Below are positions 1 to 10,621 of a stretch of DNA of 64,000 nucleotides, in pieces. A program made the position numbers and the translations under genes. Source of the DNA: Symsagittifera roscoffensis (Eukaryota > Xenacoelomorpha > Acoela > Convolutidae); the NCBI RefSeq assembly GCF_963678635.1, contig NC_087064.1, forward strand, positions 72,911,465 through 72,975,464. Reading direction: 5' to 3'. The notes under the pieces were generated by a model. The model searched no databases and was not told the origin of the DNA. It was given only the letters and a program-made list of their open reading frames with translations. Numbering within the stretch: position 1 is the stretch's first letter; each line of letters starts with the position of its first letter.

Positions 1-1
1 T

Positions 2-1745
2 GGTCCAGCAGTGACGTACGCGTTTCCAGATCCCCTGGTGATAACGTATCGTCACTCGGTGACGCACTTGAGTCTCATCAGCGTACTGGATGGTACAGCG
101 CTGAATTGGTGTCAGCAGGAGGTGCTCAGGGCGCGTATGAGCAACACGGTACTCTTCGGAAAAGTGAAAGATGCTGAGATGATGGTGTGCAACTTCAGGG
201 GACAAATGCAATGCAGAATGGGAGGCAAGCGAGAGGGCCCCATTGAAATGTATCCAAAGTTTTGGAACCTAAACCCATTGACGGCCAACGGACGAGAAGT
301 CTTGAGAATCCCCGCCTGGAAGGAGTGCTTTGCACTAGTCAAGAGGGAGCTGGAGGCCATAATGGAGAAAGAAATCCTACCAGTCACCATGCCTGAGTTC
401 CCGACAGTCAGGAGGATGACCTTGGGAATGAATAGTCCCTTGGTGGTTCCCTCCATAATGGCGAAGATGATGACGGAGGAAACGCAGAGGCATTTCACGG
501 ATGGCTGGGATCCCCTGTTCATCGGCTACACGGCGGCAGTCTACTTCCACATCAGCGAGAGGAAGGTAAATTCGTGGACGACGCAAGCGAAAAAGAGTAG
601 AGGTTCGCAGCCCCCTGGATATGAGGTGCGGAAAGTCTTGAGGACTCTTGAAAAGGAAGGACTTGAGAATATGCTACCCATATGGGATGATGGCAGGATG
701 ATCGTGATGGAGGGACACGTCGCACTGGTGGACGACATGAAATTTGCCACGAGAAAATATAAGGCGCCCTATGGCTTGGAACAGGTGGAAATAAGACAGG
801 AAGGAACAGAACTAGATGCAGCAGGTCAACTGCACGTAGCACTGACGGAATACAAAAAGCTGGATCCTGCGACACCATCACCACTGTCCGTGGACACACC
901 TGGAGACAAGAGGAGCGGACCCGTCGAGGACCGATTTAAGAAAATTCTCGAGAGAAGGAGACATGAGTCAGAAGAAGAGAGTATGGATGAAACTCTCAGT
1001 GAAGCTGGTGAAGACATGGAAGTGGGGAATACGCCTGGACCAGGGCCATCAGGGGAGGAGCTCACCACTCAAGAGCTGTTGAAAGATTTGAGCGAGGAGA
1101 ATTGGGCAGATACTGCCACACCACCCCTGATTCCGTCTCCGCGGAAGAACCTAGAGTTGCCATTGGCAGGTGAGACCTTCAATATGGGGGATGTTACTCT
1201 TGAGCTCGGAGGAAAGGGAGAAGAACACGTTCGAAGGGAACAGGGACATATTCTTGGGATCTCTCGAGGATGACGCTTGGCAGGAGTTCCTGGAGGAATT
1301 CAATCGAGAAGTGGGCAGCGAGACGACGCTGGACAAGTTCAAGAAGGAACTGTGGGACGCAGTAGTGAGATTCGGGGAACCGCTCCTGATAGGAACGGGC
1401 CTGGATGAGAAAGCAAGAAAAGAGCTGCTGAACAAGCTAGTGGAGCTGAGGAACGCACGATCGAAGACTAGAAAAGAGAAATGTGAGGACAGCTCTACTC
1501 TGAAACAAAAAACTGTGGATAAAATGGTTGATGATATAAAAAGGGATAAGGTTGGGACTAGTAATATGATTAAAAGTACTAATATCCTTAAGGCTCGAGC
1601 AGGGGGGAGGCAAGAGTTGGAAGGAGTGGATGGAGAGGTCGAATCAATGATGATAGCCACAACACCCTCGAGCAGAGATGTGAAGACTCGCAAGAGGAAG
1701 AGAGAAGTGGAAGGATGGGGTAGTCCTTCAGTGGATGCTGTTTAG
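2..1745 (+). pseudogene. Third gene of giant element, copy A, first part (left end off window)
   Basis: The frame is open from the first bases and corresponds to the protein at 21308-23077, from the conserved AVTYAFPDP segment onward. The protein is hydrophilic, with no signal peptide or membrane span, and has a Pro/Ser/Glu-rich middle (TPGDKRSGPVEDRF and following acidic stretches). The frame shifts once at a run of five G (1186-1190), where copy C has three G followed by A. Reading then continues in the second frame (1170-1745) and stops at a TAG at 1743-1745, where copy C has a serine codon (TCA). I do not recognise the family and no function can be assigned. In copy C the segment lies downstream of pol, in the slot where errantiviruses keep env. 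Confidence 0.75.
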
Positions 1746-4700
1746 GAAGGAAACTTGAGAGAGACGGCGCCCATCGTTTTGGCCCGATGCAAGACGGCGG
1801 CATACAAGAACAGCTCGGAGCTCAGGAAACCACTTGAAGTAGAAAAGGAAATAGAGGTTTCCACCAGTTCTACGTCAGAAGAAGACTTCAAGCCTCAGAA
1901 GGTAAACGTGAAGAGAGGTTCAACGAACGGACAGGTAGGGGAAGTGGAGATCGGCAAAGAATGGATCTCGAAGGCACATCAGGACATGGGCAAACAAGTG
2001 ACGAGTGATCCATTGGAGAGGAACAAGACGAGGAACACTTCCCGGACGTGGTGGGTGGCCCTCGAAACATTGAAGGAAATGGAGGACTGCTTGAAGAAGT
2101 TGGACAGTGGAATAGCTCGCAGGCGACGCAATTGGGCCACCCAGCAAAAAGCCGAGGTTAATAAGATAGAGATGGCAAGTCATCTGAAGAGGTCCTGGCA
2201 GAGTTTGTTGAAGGATCATTTTGAAGAGGCGATGAGAACATCCTCATCAGCACCGCCACTAATGGCGAATCCCTTCGTTAGAACTGCGGGACAATTAATG
2301 TTCACCTGGAGTCTGGTGGGAATAGAGTTGGAGACATTGACCTCGTATGACAGGCTGAAGTTGGGAAGCAAGAAGCTAGAGGTGTATCAGGCACTGATGC
2401 AACACGTGGCCAGGGACAATTCAGGCTTGAGCCTGGCTAGGAGAAAAGATGCCACATGTTTTTTGAGATGGACAATGTCAATGATGTCTGATAGCACCAT
2501 CCTGGCATGCCACCAGAGAGCAAGTGGAAGTAAAACCACGGAGAGAAGAGTCTCAACGATCATCTTGAACGTATATCAGAGTACAGGAATAGAGAAAGAA
2601 GATGGTTCCAGACTATCCTTAGAGAACCATCGAAAGCTGGACGAGGTACGGAGGTTCTCTAATAAGAAGTTCGAGGAAGAACATGATGTTCACCGTAACC
2701 TGGCCTCGTCAGAACAGTACTCGAGACTCAGTGAGAAGGGGGAATACCAATATGTGTCTGGAGTGATGGGAATAGCCTACAATCCCTTCTTAGACTCGGA
2801 AGCTGGAGGAGCCCACAGAAACCATGAGGTAGCGGAGCTACTGAAGTTTTGGACAGAAAGAATAATGGAGATAGACGCGGTGGAGAAAGAGGGGCCGAGC
2901 CTGGGCCTGATTCTTGAGAAAACACCAGAGGTGATAAGCATACCGCGCTCAAACAAGAGAGTTGAAGTGAACATGGGCGGTGGAGATGGCTTGTTAACCA
3001 CGAACTTGGGAGTGATATGGAAGCTACTAAGACCCTCCTGGTGTCCACATCCCCATGCGAGTCTAATCGAGGAAACCACCGAGCGAGTGAGGTTAGCACC
3101 AACGGAAGATGAAGATCTGGCGAAGTTGAGTGTGCTACATAAGCTAATCACACCCCAGATGCAAGAGCCAAGCGAAAGGACGAGCGACCCCGGGTCAGCA
3201 AAGAAATTGGAGCCGGGTAGCTGTCTGGATTCGACGTGTGGGAACGGAGAGCACATCTGCGATGGACGGTCATGCGTCAGAATACTGTCGTTTCAAAAAG
3301 AAGACCTGGTCACTTGGTTCGAAGACATCACAGAAAGGGAGAAAAGTGAAGTGCAAATAATAGCGGAATGTTACGCGAGAACCACGGTGAATATAGCGAC
3401 AGCTCTAGGATTCTTCTCGAGAATGTGTGGTCTGCAGGTACTGGAGAGACTGGAGTCTGAACATCATTTAGTGACGGCGTTGAGCGTAGAATCATGGCCC
3501 GGGGTGTTGCAGGTGACTCAAAAACACATCCGGAGCTGGAAAGTTGGTCTTGAGGCGGAGATGGGATTTCCCCTGAGCGAAGCTTATGGCTTGCCATTGA
3601 ACGCGAAATCGCTGATAGGGTCAATGATGGCCAACTTGTGCGGAAGTCACTACCCGCTACACATGGCGATGGTGGAAGTGTCCAGCCAGAGAATACTGGT
3701 GGACAAGGCCTTCTCAGTGCCCAAGTGCGTGAGGTTGGCTCGGATGTCGCATCACTCGCACAAGTTGTTGAGAAAAATCAAAGGGACAGTACCAAAAGAA
3801 TTGAGAGATGACTTAAGCGAAATCTGGGGAGAAGATCTTCTGAAGTTGGAAAGAGAAAACACAAGCGATCACGAGAGACAAAACGTGATCGGGAAACCTG
3901 TGGGAAGTACTCCGAACCTGGAAGACAACGACACGATGCACGAGAAAATGATGGAGCTTGAGCCTCTCTTGGAAGCCTCAGGGGAGCGTAATCTCAGGAG
4001 CATTGAGATCTCTCATGGGGAATGCCCATGCCACTGTTTGGCACAAACGGTGTGGTATCCAGATCACAAGAACCTTTGCCTGGTGTGGGATGTGGAAGAG
4101 ATTCGGTCGATCGGACTACCGGATCACCGGCAGAAGGTGACGCTCTTAGTAGTGAGTACGATGTTAGCTCTGAGATGGATAGAAGAGAATATAACGAAGT
4201 ATCGGGAGGCGACGACGCCAACGGCTGAGTCAATATACGCGATAGACTACAGCAGGAGACTCGAGTTGTTTGAGACTGCGTGCAAAGTATTCGCCATACC
4301 GACGGAAGTCAGGCACGTATGGAGTCGCTTGAGGTACTTTCCATGGTTTCGGGCGACACTGACGTCTTGGTTGTACAGGGCAACGAAAGATCACATGAGA
4401 AAACATCAAAAGGAGTATCGACAGTTCCAGGCCGAGATTGGGCCGGAAGCTTTCAAGAGACCCCTGCTAACCCATCGTAATGCGATCACGACGGGATGGA
4501 AGAGAGTGGGTAAGATGTCTAGAGACAATACCAAAGCGAGGGAGTCGATACTAGAGGAAGACCTGGCGAAGAACGTGAGCTTGAGCCTGCACAACTCCTT
4601 TTGCTTGAACCGAGAAGCTAGGGTGAAGGCACTACCCAACCAAGCAAAGAGATTGCAGGAGCAGAGAGAATGGATGCGATCCTATGAACAGCTGAAGGCT

Positions 4701-4808
4701 TGGGAGGAGATTGTGATTAGTTCCGATGATGAAGAGGAACTGTTGAGACAGTTTGCCGCATCTAGCACTTCAGGATGCAGTACCTCCAAGGCGAAGAGTA
4801 CGAGATGA
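1746..4808 (+). CDS. Third gene of giant element, copy A, C-terminal part (about 1,017 codons open)
   Basis: This is the longest unbroken frame in the window. It has no ATG near its 5' end, follows the TAG at 1743-1745 in the same frame, and continues the preceding segment, so it is the C-terminal part of a longer protein. Visible features are a cysteine cluster near 3228-3276 (CLDSTC, then HICDGRSC; C-x4-C-x6-C-x4-C, possibly metal binding), a second CPCHC cluster near 4023-4037, a His-rich MSHHSHK segment, and an acidic tail ISSDDEEE. There is no convincing transmembrane stretch (longest run is around VTLLVVSTMLAL), no signal peptide and no furin-like site, so an envelope role is not supported. 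Copy C carries the same protein with three breaks. No known family is recognised. Confidence 0.75.
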   Translation, partial: EGNLRETAPIVLARCKTAAYKNSSELRKPLEVEKEIEVSTSSTSEEDFKPQKVNVKRGSTNGQVGEVEIGKEWISKAHQDMGKQVTSDPLERNKTRNTSRTWWVALETLKEMEDCLKKLDSGIARRRRNWATQQKAEVNKIEMASHLKRSWQSLLKDHFEEAMRTSSSAPPLMANPFVRTAGQLMFTWSLVGIELETLTSYDRLKLGSKKLEVYQALMQHVARDNSGLSLARRKDATCFLRWTMSMMSDSTILACHQRASGSKTTERRVSTIILNVYQSTGIEKEDGSRLSLENHRKLDEVRRFSNKKFEEEHDVHRNLASSEQYSRLSEKGEYQYVSGVMGIAYNPFLDSEAGGAHRNHEVAELLKFWTERIMEIDAVEKEGPSLGLILEKTPEVISIPRSNKRVEVNMGGGDGLLTTNLGVIWKLLRPSWCPHPHASLIEETTERVRLAPTEDEDLAKLSVLHKLITPQMQEPSERTSDPGSAKKLEPGSCLDSTCGNGEHICDGRSCVRILSFQKEDLVTWFEDITEREKSEVQIIAECYARTTVNIATALGFFSRMCGLQVLERLESEHHLVTALSVESWPGVLQVTQKHIRSWKVGLEAEMGFPLSEAYGLPLNAKSLIGSMMANLCGSHYPLHMAMVEVSSQRILVDKAFSVPKCVRLARMSHHSHKLLRKIKGTVPKELRDDLSEIWGEDLLKLERENTSDHERQNVIGKPVGSTPNLEDNDTMHEKMMELEPLLEASGERNLRSIEISHGECPCHCLAQTVWYPDHKNLCLVWDVEEIRSIGLPDHRQKVTLLVVSTMLALRWIEENITKYREATTPTAESIYAIDYSRRLELFETACKVFAIPTEVRHVWSRLRYFPWFRATLTSWLYRATKDHMRKHQKEYRQFQAEIGPEAFKRPLLTHRNAITTGWKRVGKMSRDNTKARESILEEDLAKNVSLSLHNSFCLNREARVKALPNQAKRLQEQREWMRSYEQLKAWEEIVISSDDEEELLRQFAASSTSGCSTSKAKSTR

Positions 4809-5237
4809 ATGGGCAAATCGGATGGATCTTGAGTCTTGAGAGGGAAAGGGGGCTTGAGTGTGAATCCGAGTGAAACTTGGATTCACGAAAAAGAAATTTT
4901 AACAAAGCAAATATTGTTACTAATATACTATATCTATTATATAAATCGAAATGCTGCATGACAATTTCCTGATTGAATAGGACAAAAGAGATTTTAAAAT
5001 GATTGGCTTGAAAAGCGAAAATTCAAGGGTGCAGGTGTGTGCAGATTTTGATTGCTGTTTAGCAATAGTGTGAAAATTTTACATGGCTGTGAATTTTGGG
5101 GTGTAGATAAGCTTAAGTCTGCTGCAAACTTCTGTAAATGACCACTGGCACTGTATCTTGAGCAACACTCGGTTTTCTGGGACTCACTGGCAGAAGACAG
5201 CACGCGATGAGGACATCGATCTCGAGTCCGGGGAGTA
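4809..5237 (+). other. 3' untranslated region of copy A
   Basis: No gene is seen. The sequence is AT-rich and aligns closely with 26181-26655, the equivalent stretch of the second copy, including the segment around 4885-5110. Conservation of this noncoding tail in both copies suggests it belongs to the element. It ends in the polypurine tract. Confidence 0.7.
5224..5237 (+). promoter_or_regulatory. Polypurine tract before 3' LTR, copy A
   Basis: GAGTCCGGGGAGTA lies directly before the LTR start TGTGCCAG. The same string precedes the 3' LTR at 26642-26655 but is absent before the 5' LTR at 7481. That is the expected distribution for the plus-strand primer. Confidence 0.7.
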
Positions 5238-6121
5238 TGTGCCAGTCGGTCATAATTGGAAATTTGACCTTGAGAAGAGCAGAAAACACTTGATTTTGTA
5301 GTGAAATTTAATTTTTCAAAATTTCGAATGGAACATGTCATGCACGATTTTCTCGCGATAACTGAAAATCAGAAAAAGAAAAGAGAACAATTTCAGAACA
5401 ATTGCGGGAAAGTTGTCAGATAAAAACGAGTGTGAAATTGCAATTCGCAATTTCCATCATAGTGAACAAGAGTAGAGCTGTCCTATCTGAAATAGGAGAC
5501 AGAGTGTTCCCGAGAGAACAATTGTTCGAACTGGACCAGAGTGAACCTTCGACGGAAAGGTGGACAGCTTGAGTGTCCCAATGGTCCACATAAAACTGCA
5601 GTCTAGAGTAAAAACTTGTTCTTGTTGTTAAAACTGACTGACATTAAACTTATCTTAGTTACTTTATTGATTCTTGAGTTGTTTACCGACTTATTTACTT
5701 CCTGGTTCTTGAGCGTGCTACAATGTGAGTACTTAATTTAATTTCTAGAGTGTGTTTTATGATTGTTATGTTGAGGTAAGGCGAGTTTTAGGTTGATCCA
5801 TCTGAAATGGATCAAAGTTCCACTGTCTAATAAAAAAGCAACTTAACGGATTGTTCCGACCCGGTTTTTAACGGCGTTCATGTATTTTGGGTATCTAGAG
5901 ACCTAAGTATGGGGACGTTTCTAATTCTAGAGTGGGGGGTATTTTAGTAGTAGCCTTTAAGCTGTAACGGGTCGTAGTCTCATGTCACAAGCGAACCGAA
6001 TTGGCTCCGACTGATTTGAGGCGGAAAAACACAAGAGATAGTGTCCCTGACTCCTGAGCCAATAGTTATAGGGCCTATTTTTCTTAAGCCTCATGTGTGA
6101 CTGTAGTAGACGAATGTTACA
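5238..6121 (+). repeat. 3' LTR of copy A (about 884 bp)
   Basis: It starts TGTGCCAGTCGGTCAT and ends GTTACA, giving TG...CA termini. It aligns along its length with 7481-8381 and 26656-27545, with many substitutions and small indels. It contains a perfect stem (TTGATCCAT, 5-nt loop, ATGGATCAA) at 5793-5815 and AATAAA at 5829-5834, both conserved in the other LTRs. Confidence 0.85.
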
Positions 6122-7300
6122 TTTCAATATATGACGTTTTTATAGGATTTTTAACAAAAAATTTCAGAAAACATAGGTATAAAAAATTTCACAAAACTTG
6201 ATATTTTCATCTCTGTAGTGAGATTCTTTCAGGGTACTCCCGGGAGTTGCGAATTTTGCATCTCAATATGACTGCTCAAATCCTTGTAGTTTTCGAGATA
6301 CGACGTTTTTTATGATTTTCTCAGAAATTTTCAAAAAAAAACTTCGATGTTAAATTGTTCCAAGACTTTGAAGATATCAATCCTGTTGTAGGAATCTGTG
6401 AGTGTACTCTCAGGGAATTGCGAATCTGGCCTCTGAATATAGATGCTCAAATTCTTTTAGTTTTCGAAATATGACGTTTTTTTAGGTTTTTTTTCAAAAC
6501 TTTTTAGAAAATTTGCTCATAAAAAATTTCTTAAAAATTAAAATTATCATCCCTGTAGTAAGGCTCTGTCCGTGTACTCTCAGGAGTTGCGAACTTTGCC
6601 TCCTAATAGAAATGCTTTAAATCTTTCAGTTTTCCAGATATGACGTTTTTTTTTTTCATTTTTTCGAAAAATTTTCATGAAAATTAAATTAATTTTTTTT
6701 TGCAAAGTTTGAAGCTCCTTGTGCTGTCAGATTAATTTCACCCGTAGAAAATTCTGCCTCCAATTAAGAATGCCCAAATCAATTTCGTTAAAGAGATAGG
6801 ACGATTTTTATTTTTTTGGGACATTTTCAGAAAATTCAAATTACAAAATAATTCGTTTGAAGTGAAATAATTCGTAAGGTGAAAACCCCAACCCTGTAGA
6901 TGTGTACTTTCAAAGATTGCAAGTTTTGCCATCAAAAAAGACTGCTCACATTCTGGTAGTTTTCGTGCTGTGATTTTTTTTCTGGTTTTCAAAAAAAAAT
7001 ACCTTTTTTTAGAAAACTCAAGTTGAAGTTCTCAAAATTTGAATTTCCCAACGCTGTAGTTGGATACTGTAAGAGTACTCCCAGGAGTTGCGAATTTTGC
7101 GTCCAAATGCGACTGCTCAATTGCTCTCAGTTTTCCACATGTGACATTTCTTAATTCATTGTAAACTTAGATATAAAAATGTCACAAATTTTTATGGTTC
7201 TTCAAAATGTGTATAAAAAACTTGAATAAAAAACTGTGCAAAGTTTGTAATAAAGAACACTATATTTCGGTGCTGTCAGAGTACACTCGGAGAATTGTTT
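6122..7300. repeat. Satellite array, about seven diverged units of roughly 170 bp
   Basis: A marker string close to ATGACGTTTTT recurs near 6131, 6300, 6471, 6640 and about 6797, with weaker copies near 6970 and 7145. Each is preceded by a TTTTCGAGATA-like string and a segment close to TACTCTCAGGAGTTGCGAA. Spacing is about 158-171 bp. Units are well diverged and contain long T and A runs. No coding capacity is seen. The array begins at the last base of LTR A. Confidence 0.8.
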
Positions 7301-7480
7301 TTTGAGTTGTTGAAAACTCGAAGCACCGGAGGTGTGTTACACGCTAGTAAAAATTAAGTGAAAATAGGTTACATTAATAAAAAGGCATAGTTTTAACACG
7401 TATATTATATCGAGCGGAAAATTATGGAATACCATGGGTAATCAATAAAGTACTACTATGACAGAGTGGTCCCTTGAAAA
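7301..7480. other. Flank between satellite and 5' LTR
   Basis: No gene or repeat is recognised. It has no polypurine tract before the LTR, which supports 7481 as a 5' LTR in flanking DNA. The last bases (TTGAAAA) against the bases after the far LTR (AAATAA) do not give a convincing target-site duplication. Confidence 0.5.
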
Positions 7481-8381
7481 TGTGCCAGTCGGTCATATCT
7501 GGAAGTTTGACCTTGAGGAATAGGAAATACGTAGTTTTGGGATGAAGTTTAATTTTTCAAAAATTCGAATTGAGCCTGTCATGCTCAACTTTCTCGCGAC
7601 AACTGAAAACATCAGAAATAAGATCAGAACGACCGAATCGCAATAGCGGGAAAGTGACAGAAAAAACAGCGGGAAATTGCTATTCGCAATTTCCGAGATT
7701 CTAGTAAAAAACACGAGAGTAGAACTGTCCAATCTTGATATAGGAGACAGAGTGATTACGAAAGAACATCGAAATTCAGCTGAACCAGAGTGAACCTTCA
7801 GTGGAAAGGTAGACAACTGAAGTCTCCTAATGGTTCAGACCCAAAACTATATTCTCAAGTTAAAACTCATTTCCTTTGATTGGAATTCATTGATAGCAAA
7901 CTTCTCGAGTTATATTCAATCGTATTTATGCTAGAGTTATTAATTAGCTTAATTACTCTGATTTTCAAGTGTGCTGCTATGTGAGTACCTAATTTAATTT
8001 TCCCGAGTGTATTTTGTGATAAATAAGTTGAGATAAGGCGAGTTTTAGGTTGATCCATCTGAAATGGATCAAAGTTCCACTGTCCAATAAAAAGTAACCT
8101 AACGGATTGTTCCGACCCTGTTTTCAACGGCGTTCGTGTATTTTGGGTATTTTGAGACCTAAGTATGGGGACGTTCGTATTTTCTAGAGTGGGGGGGGGT
8201 ATTTTGGTAGTGACCTTTAAGCTGTAACGGGTTCTAGTCTCATGTCGCATGTGAACCGAATTGGCTCCGACCGTTTTGAGGTAGAAAAACACAAGAGATA
8301 GTGTCCATGACTCCTGAGCCAATAGTTATAGGGCCTATTTTTCTTAAGCCTCATATGTGACCGAAGTAGGCGACTGTTACA
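7481..8381 (+). repeat. 5' LTR
   Basis: TGTGCCAGTCGGTCAT...GTTACA, about 901 bp, matches the 3' LTR at 26656 nearly base for base apart from a 9-base gap near its start. It is preceded by ordinary flank rather than a polypurine tract and followed 11 bp later by a candidate primer-binding site. Confidence 0.9.
8050..8091 (+). terminator. LTR stem-loop plus polyadenylation signal
   Basis: TTGATCCAT / CTGAA loop / ATGGATCAA (8050-8072) is a perfect 9-bp stem followed 13 bases later by AATAAA (8086-8091). The same pair is at 5793-5834 and 27216-27257. Three-copy conservation while the surrounding LTR diverged suggests a role in 3' end formation; that role is inference. Confidence 0.6.
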
Positions 8382-8392
8382 TAGTGTTTTTA

Positions 8393-8407
8393 TGGCGCTC
8401 CTGGGTG
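8393..8407 (+). promoter_or_regulatory. Candidate tRNA primer-binding site
   Basis: TGGCGCTCCTGGGTG begins with the TGG expected from pairing with a tRNA 3' CCA end and lies 11 bp after the 5' LTR. I did not match it to a specific tRNA. The gap is slightly longer than usual. Confidence 0.5.
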
Positions 8408-8886
8408 TTTTTACGACATCATGACTACGGAGTCGAACCCACTTGACACAGCTCCGGGCTACATGCCCATTCTAGAGTACCGGTGGTACGGTTCAGCGGG
8501 AACGTGTAAGCCTTCCGGCTGTACCGTGATAGTTTTTTAAGAAAACTCGAGAAAATTTCCTGGTACGCTCTCCGAACGAGGCTTAGCTAACCGAGTAAAA
8601 GGGGGTAACTAGGGGGACAAAAACACGAGCAAAAAGACAAAAAGCGAAACAAAAGCAAGAAAAAAGAATAGAAAAAGGAACAAAAACCATAAAACAAAAA
8701 ACGACAGTGACTTTGACACCAGATTAGTTGGATCAAACCTTTATATTAATTAAATAGTATACCCATACTGTTTTATAAGACCGATCGTTTCGATCAACCT
8801 AGCAATCTAATCCAGCAACCTCAATAAGGTGCCCGAGTGGGGGGCTTGTTAAGGGTTTTCAGATAGCTTGCAACTTAGCTGGACAA

Positions 8887-9067
8887 CTAGGAGACTTGAC
8901 TGGAAGAGGTGACCAGCCGAGTGGGAAAGTGGTTCACAAGGATTGAGCTGAACCACTAGGAGACTTGACTGGAAGAGGTGACCAGCCGAGTGGGAAAGTG
9001 GTTCACAAGGATTGAGCTGAACCGCTAGGAAACTTGACTGGAAGAGGTGACCAGCCAAGTGGGAAGT
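8887..9067 (+). repeat. 69-bp tandem repeat, about 2.6 copies
   Basis: Units start CTAGGAGACTTGACTGG at 8887, 8956 and 9025 (the third reads CTAGGAAACTTG). The first two are almost identical and the third is partial and slightly diverged. Confidence 0.9.
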
Positions 9068-9960
9068 TGGTGCTGGCATCAAGTGCAGTGCACGTCAACG
9101 GAGACAACCAGCACGGGATCACTACAAGAGGACGCACAGGGGTGTTCTCAAGTTGGTCAAACGGGTATCGTTAAAATCCACATTACATTATAGGAAATAA
9201 GTGTAAAATTGGATCAGCGGAAACCCATTGTTTTGAGGAAGTTTTTACTCAAGCAGGCCTAGAAACAGGTCTACGGTTTTCTCTCGAGAGGTTTAGCACC
9301 CGGCGCTTAAGGGAATTTTTGGCTTAAGAGGGGGCTAAAGAGGGGGGAGGTTAGAAAGGGGCTGGTTAGGTTAGAGGTTGGTGGTTGTAAAGTGTAAAAC
9401 GGGGGGACACATTAGAGTAATTAATTGATCGGCATCGTCGATTTAGTTACATTAGACTCTTACACGCGTCGGTTATAAGAAGCGGATATCCAAATTTAAC
9501 ATCGAGTTAAGGTCGGATCGGTAGGGGGGAACGGACATAGACAGTTTTTGTGATACCCCATAGTTCGCGAGCAGGGGGGAGGAAAACGCGTGGTAATCGG
9601 GTACCAGACGTTGTTTTCGGACAAAGGTTGACATCTGTCAGCTTTGAATTTTAGGTGGGTTCATTTCTCTGTTTTTATAATTTTTCCTGTTTAAACTTTT
9701 ACGTTTTGGTGAGAATTTGTCATTGGTATTTGAACGAATTGGTGATCACAAAATACCTGCGAAGAAGTTGGGTTTCAAATTGCCTGAAACAACGAAAGGG
9801 AGATAAATACAGGGGGGGTCAGTATTTGAAGCTTTTGGCCATTAAGATAGGGTTTTTGGGAAAATTTTTACTAGAGCTCAAGTGGTGGTACACGGTACAG
9901 TGGTTCAAGAGTCCCCACAACGAAAAGGAAGAAATCCTACTATCCAGACACTTGGCGACA

Positions 9961-10621
9961 AGTCTTGGGACAGTACCGAAGAAGTCTTGGGATAGTGCAG
10001 TCTGGGAACGGTCTTGGAGCAGTGCAATCTTGGGACAGTCTTGGGACAGTGCAGTCTTGGGACAGTCTTGGGACGGTGCAGTCTTGGGACAGTCTTGGGC
10101 CAGAGCAGTCTTGGTACGGTCTTGGGACAGTGGTCTTGGGACAGTGGTCTTGGTACAGTGGTCTTGGGACAGTAGTCTTGAGACACTAGTCTTGGGACAG
10201 TAGTCTTGGGACAGTAGTCTTGGGACAGTAGTCTTGGGACAGTAGTCTTGGGACACTAGTCTTGGGACAGTAGTCTTGGGACAGTAGTCTTGGGACAGTA
10301 GTCTTGGGACAGTAGTCTTGAGACACTAGTCTTGGGACAGTAGTCTTGGGACAGTAGTCTTGGGACAGTAGTCTTGGGACACTAGTCTTGGGACAGTAGT
10401 CTTGGGACAGTAGTCTTGGGACAGTAGTCTTGGGACACTAGTCTTGGGACAGTAGTCTTGGGACAGAAGTCTTGGGACAATAGTCTTGGGACAGTAGTCT
10501 TGGGGCGAGGGTCTTGGAACAGTGGTCTTGGGACACTAACAAGAAGTACTGGGACAGCACCGAGTAGTCTTGGGACAGTAGAGAGAAAGCTTGGGACAGT
10601 ACGTAGAGGTGTTGGGACAGC
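9961..10621 (+). repeat. 14-bp minisatellite AGTCTTGGGACAGT, dozens of copies
   Basis: The core GTCTTGGGACAGTA repeats almost perfectly from about 10120 to 10500, with looser copies on either side. Every few units an ACACTAGT variant replaces ACAGTAGT, giving a higher-order pattern. Because 14 is not a multiple of 3, open frames crossing it on either strand give a 14-residue periodic peptide and are not genes. Confidence 0.95.

Larger units (their letters stand above)
1..6121 (+). mobile_element. Giant Ty3/gypsy-type LTR retrotransposon, copy A (3' part)
   Basis: This stretch aligns, gene for gene and also in its noncoding tail, with 21432-27545, the end of the complete element downstream. 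It carries most of the third gene, a 3' untranslated region, a polypurine tract and an LTR. The 5' LTR, gag and pol lie off the left edge. Copy A belongs to a diverged relative: its LTR differs from the two LTRs of the downstream element far more than those differ from each other, and the proteins have many substitutions. The window therefore holds two family members in the same orientation, about 1.4 kb apart, rather than a recent duplication. Confidence 0.85.

Noticed and set aside
9320-9400. GGTTAGGTTAG as telomere repeat
   Set aside because: Only two imperfect units inside a retroelement leader.
9819-10256. Long antisense open frame encoding SQDYCPKT-type repeats
   Set aside because: It only reads the 14-bp minisatellite, whose reverse complement has no stops in any frame.
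9961-10621. CRISPR-like array
   Set aside because: Units are contiguous with no spacers, and the DNA is eukaryotic.
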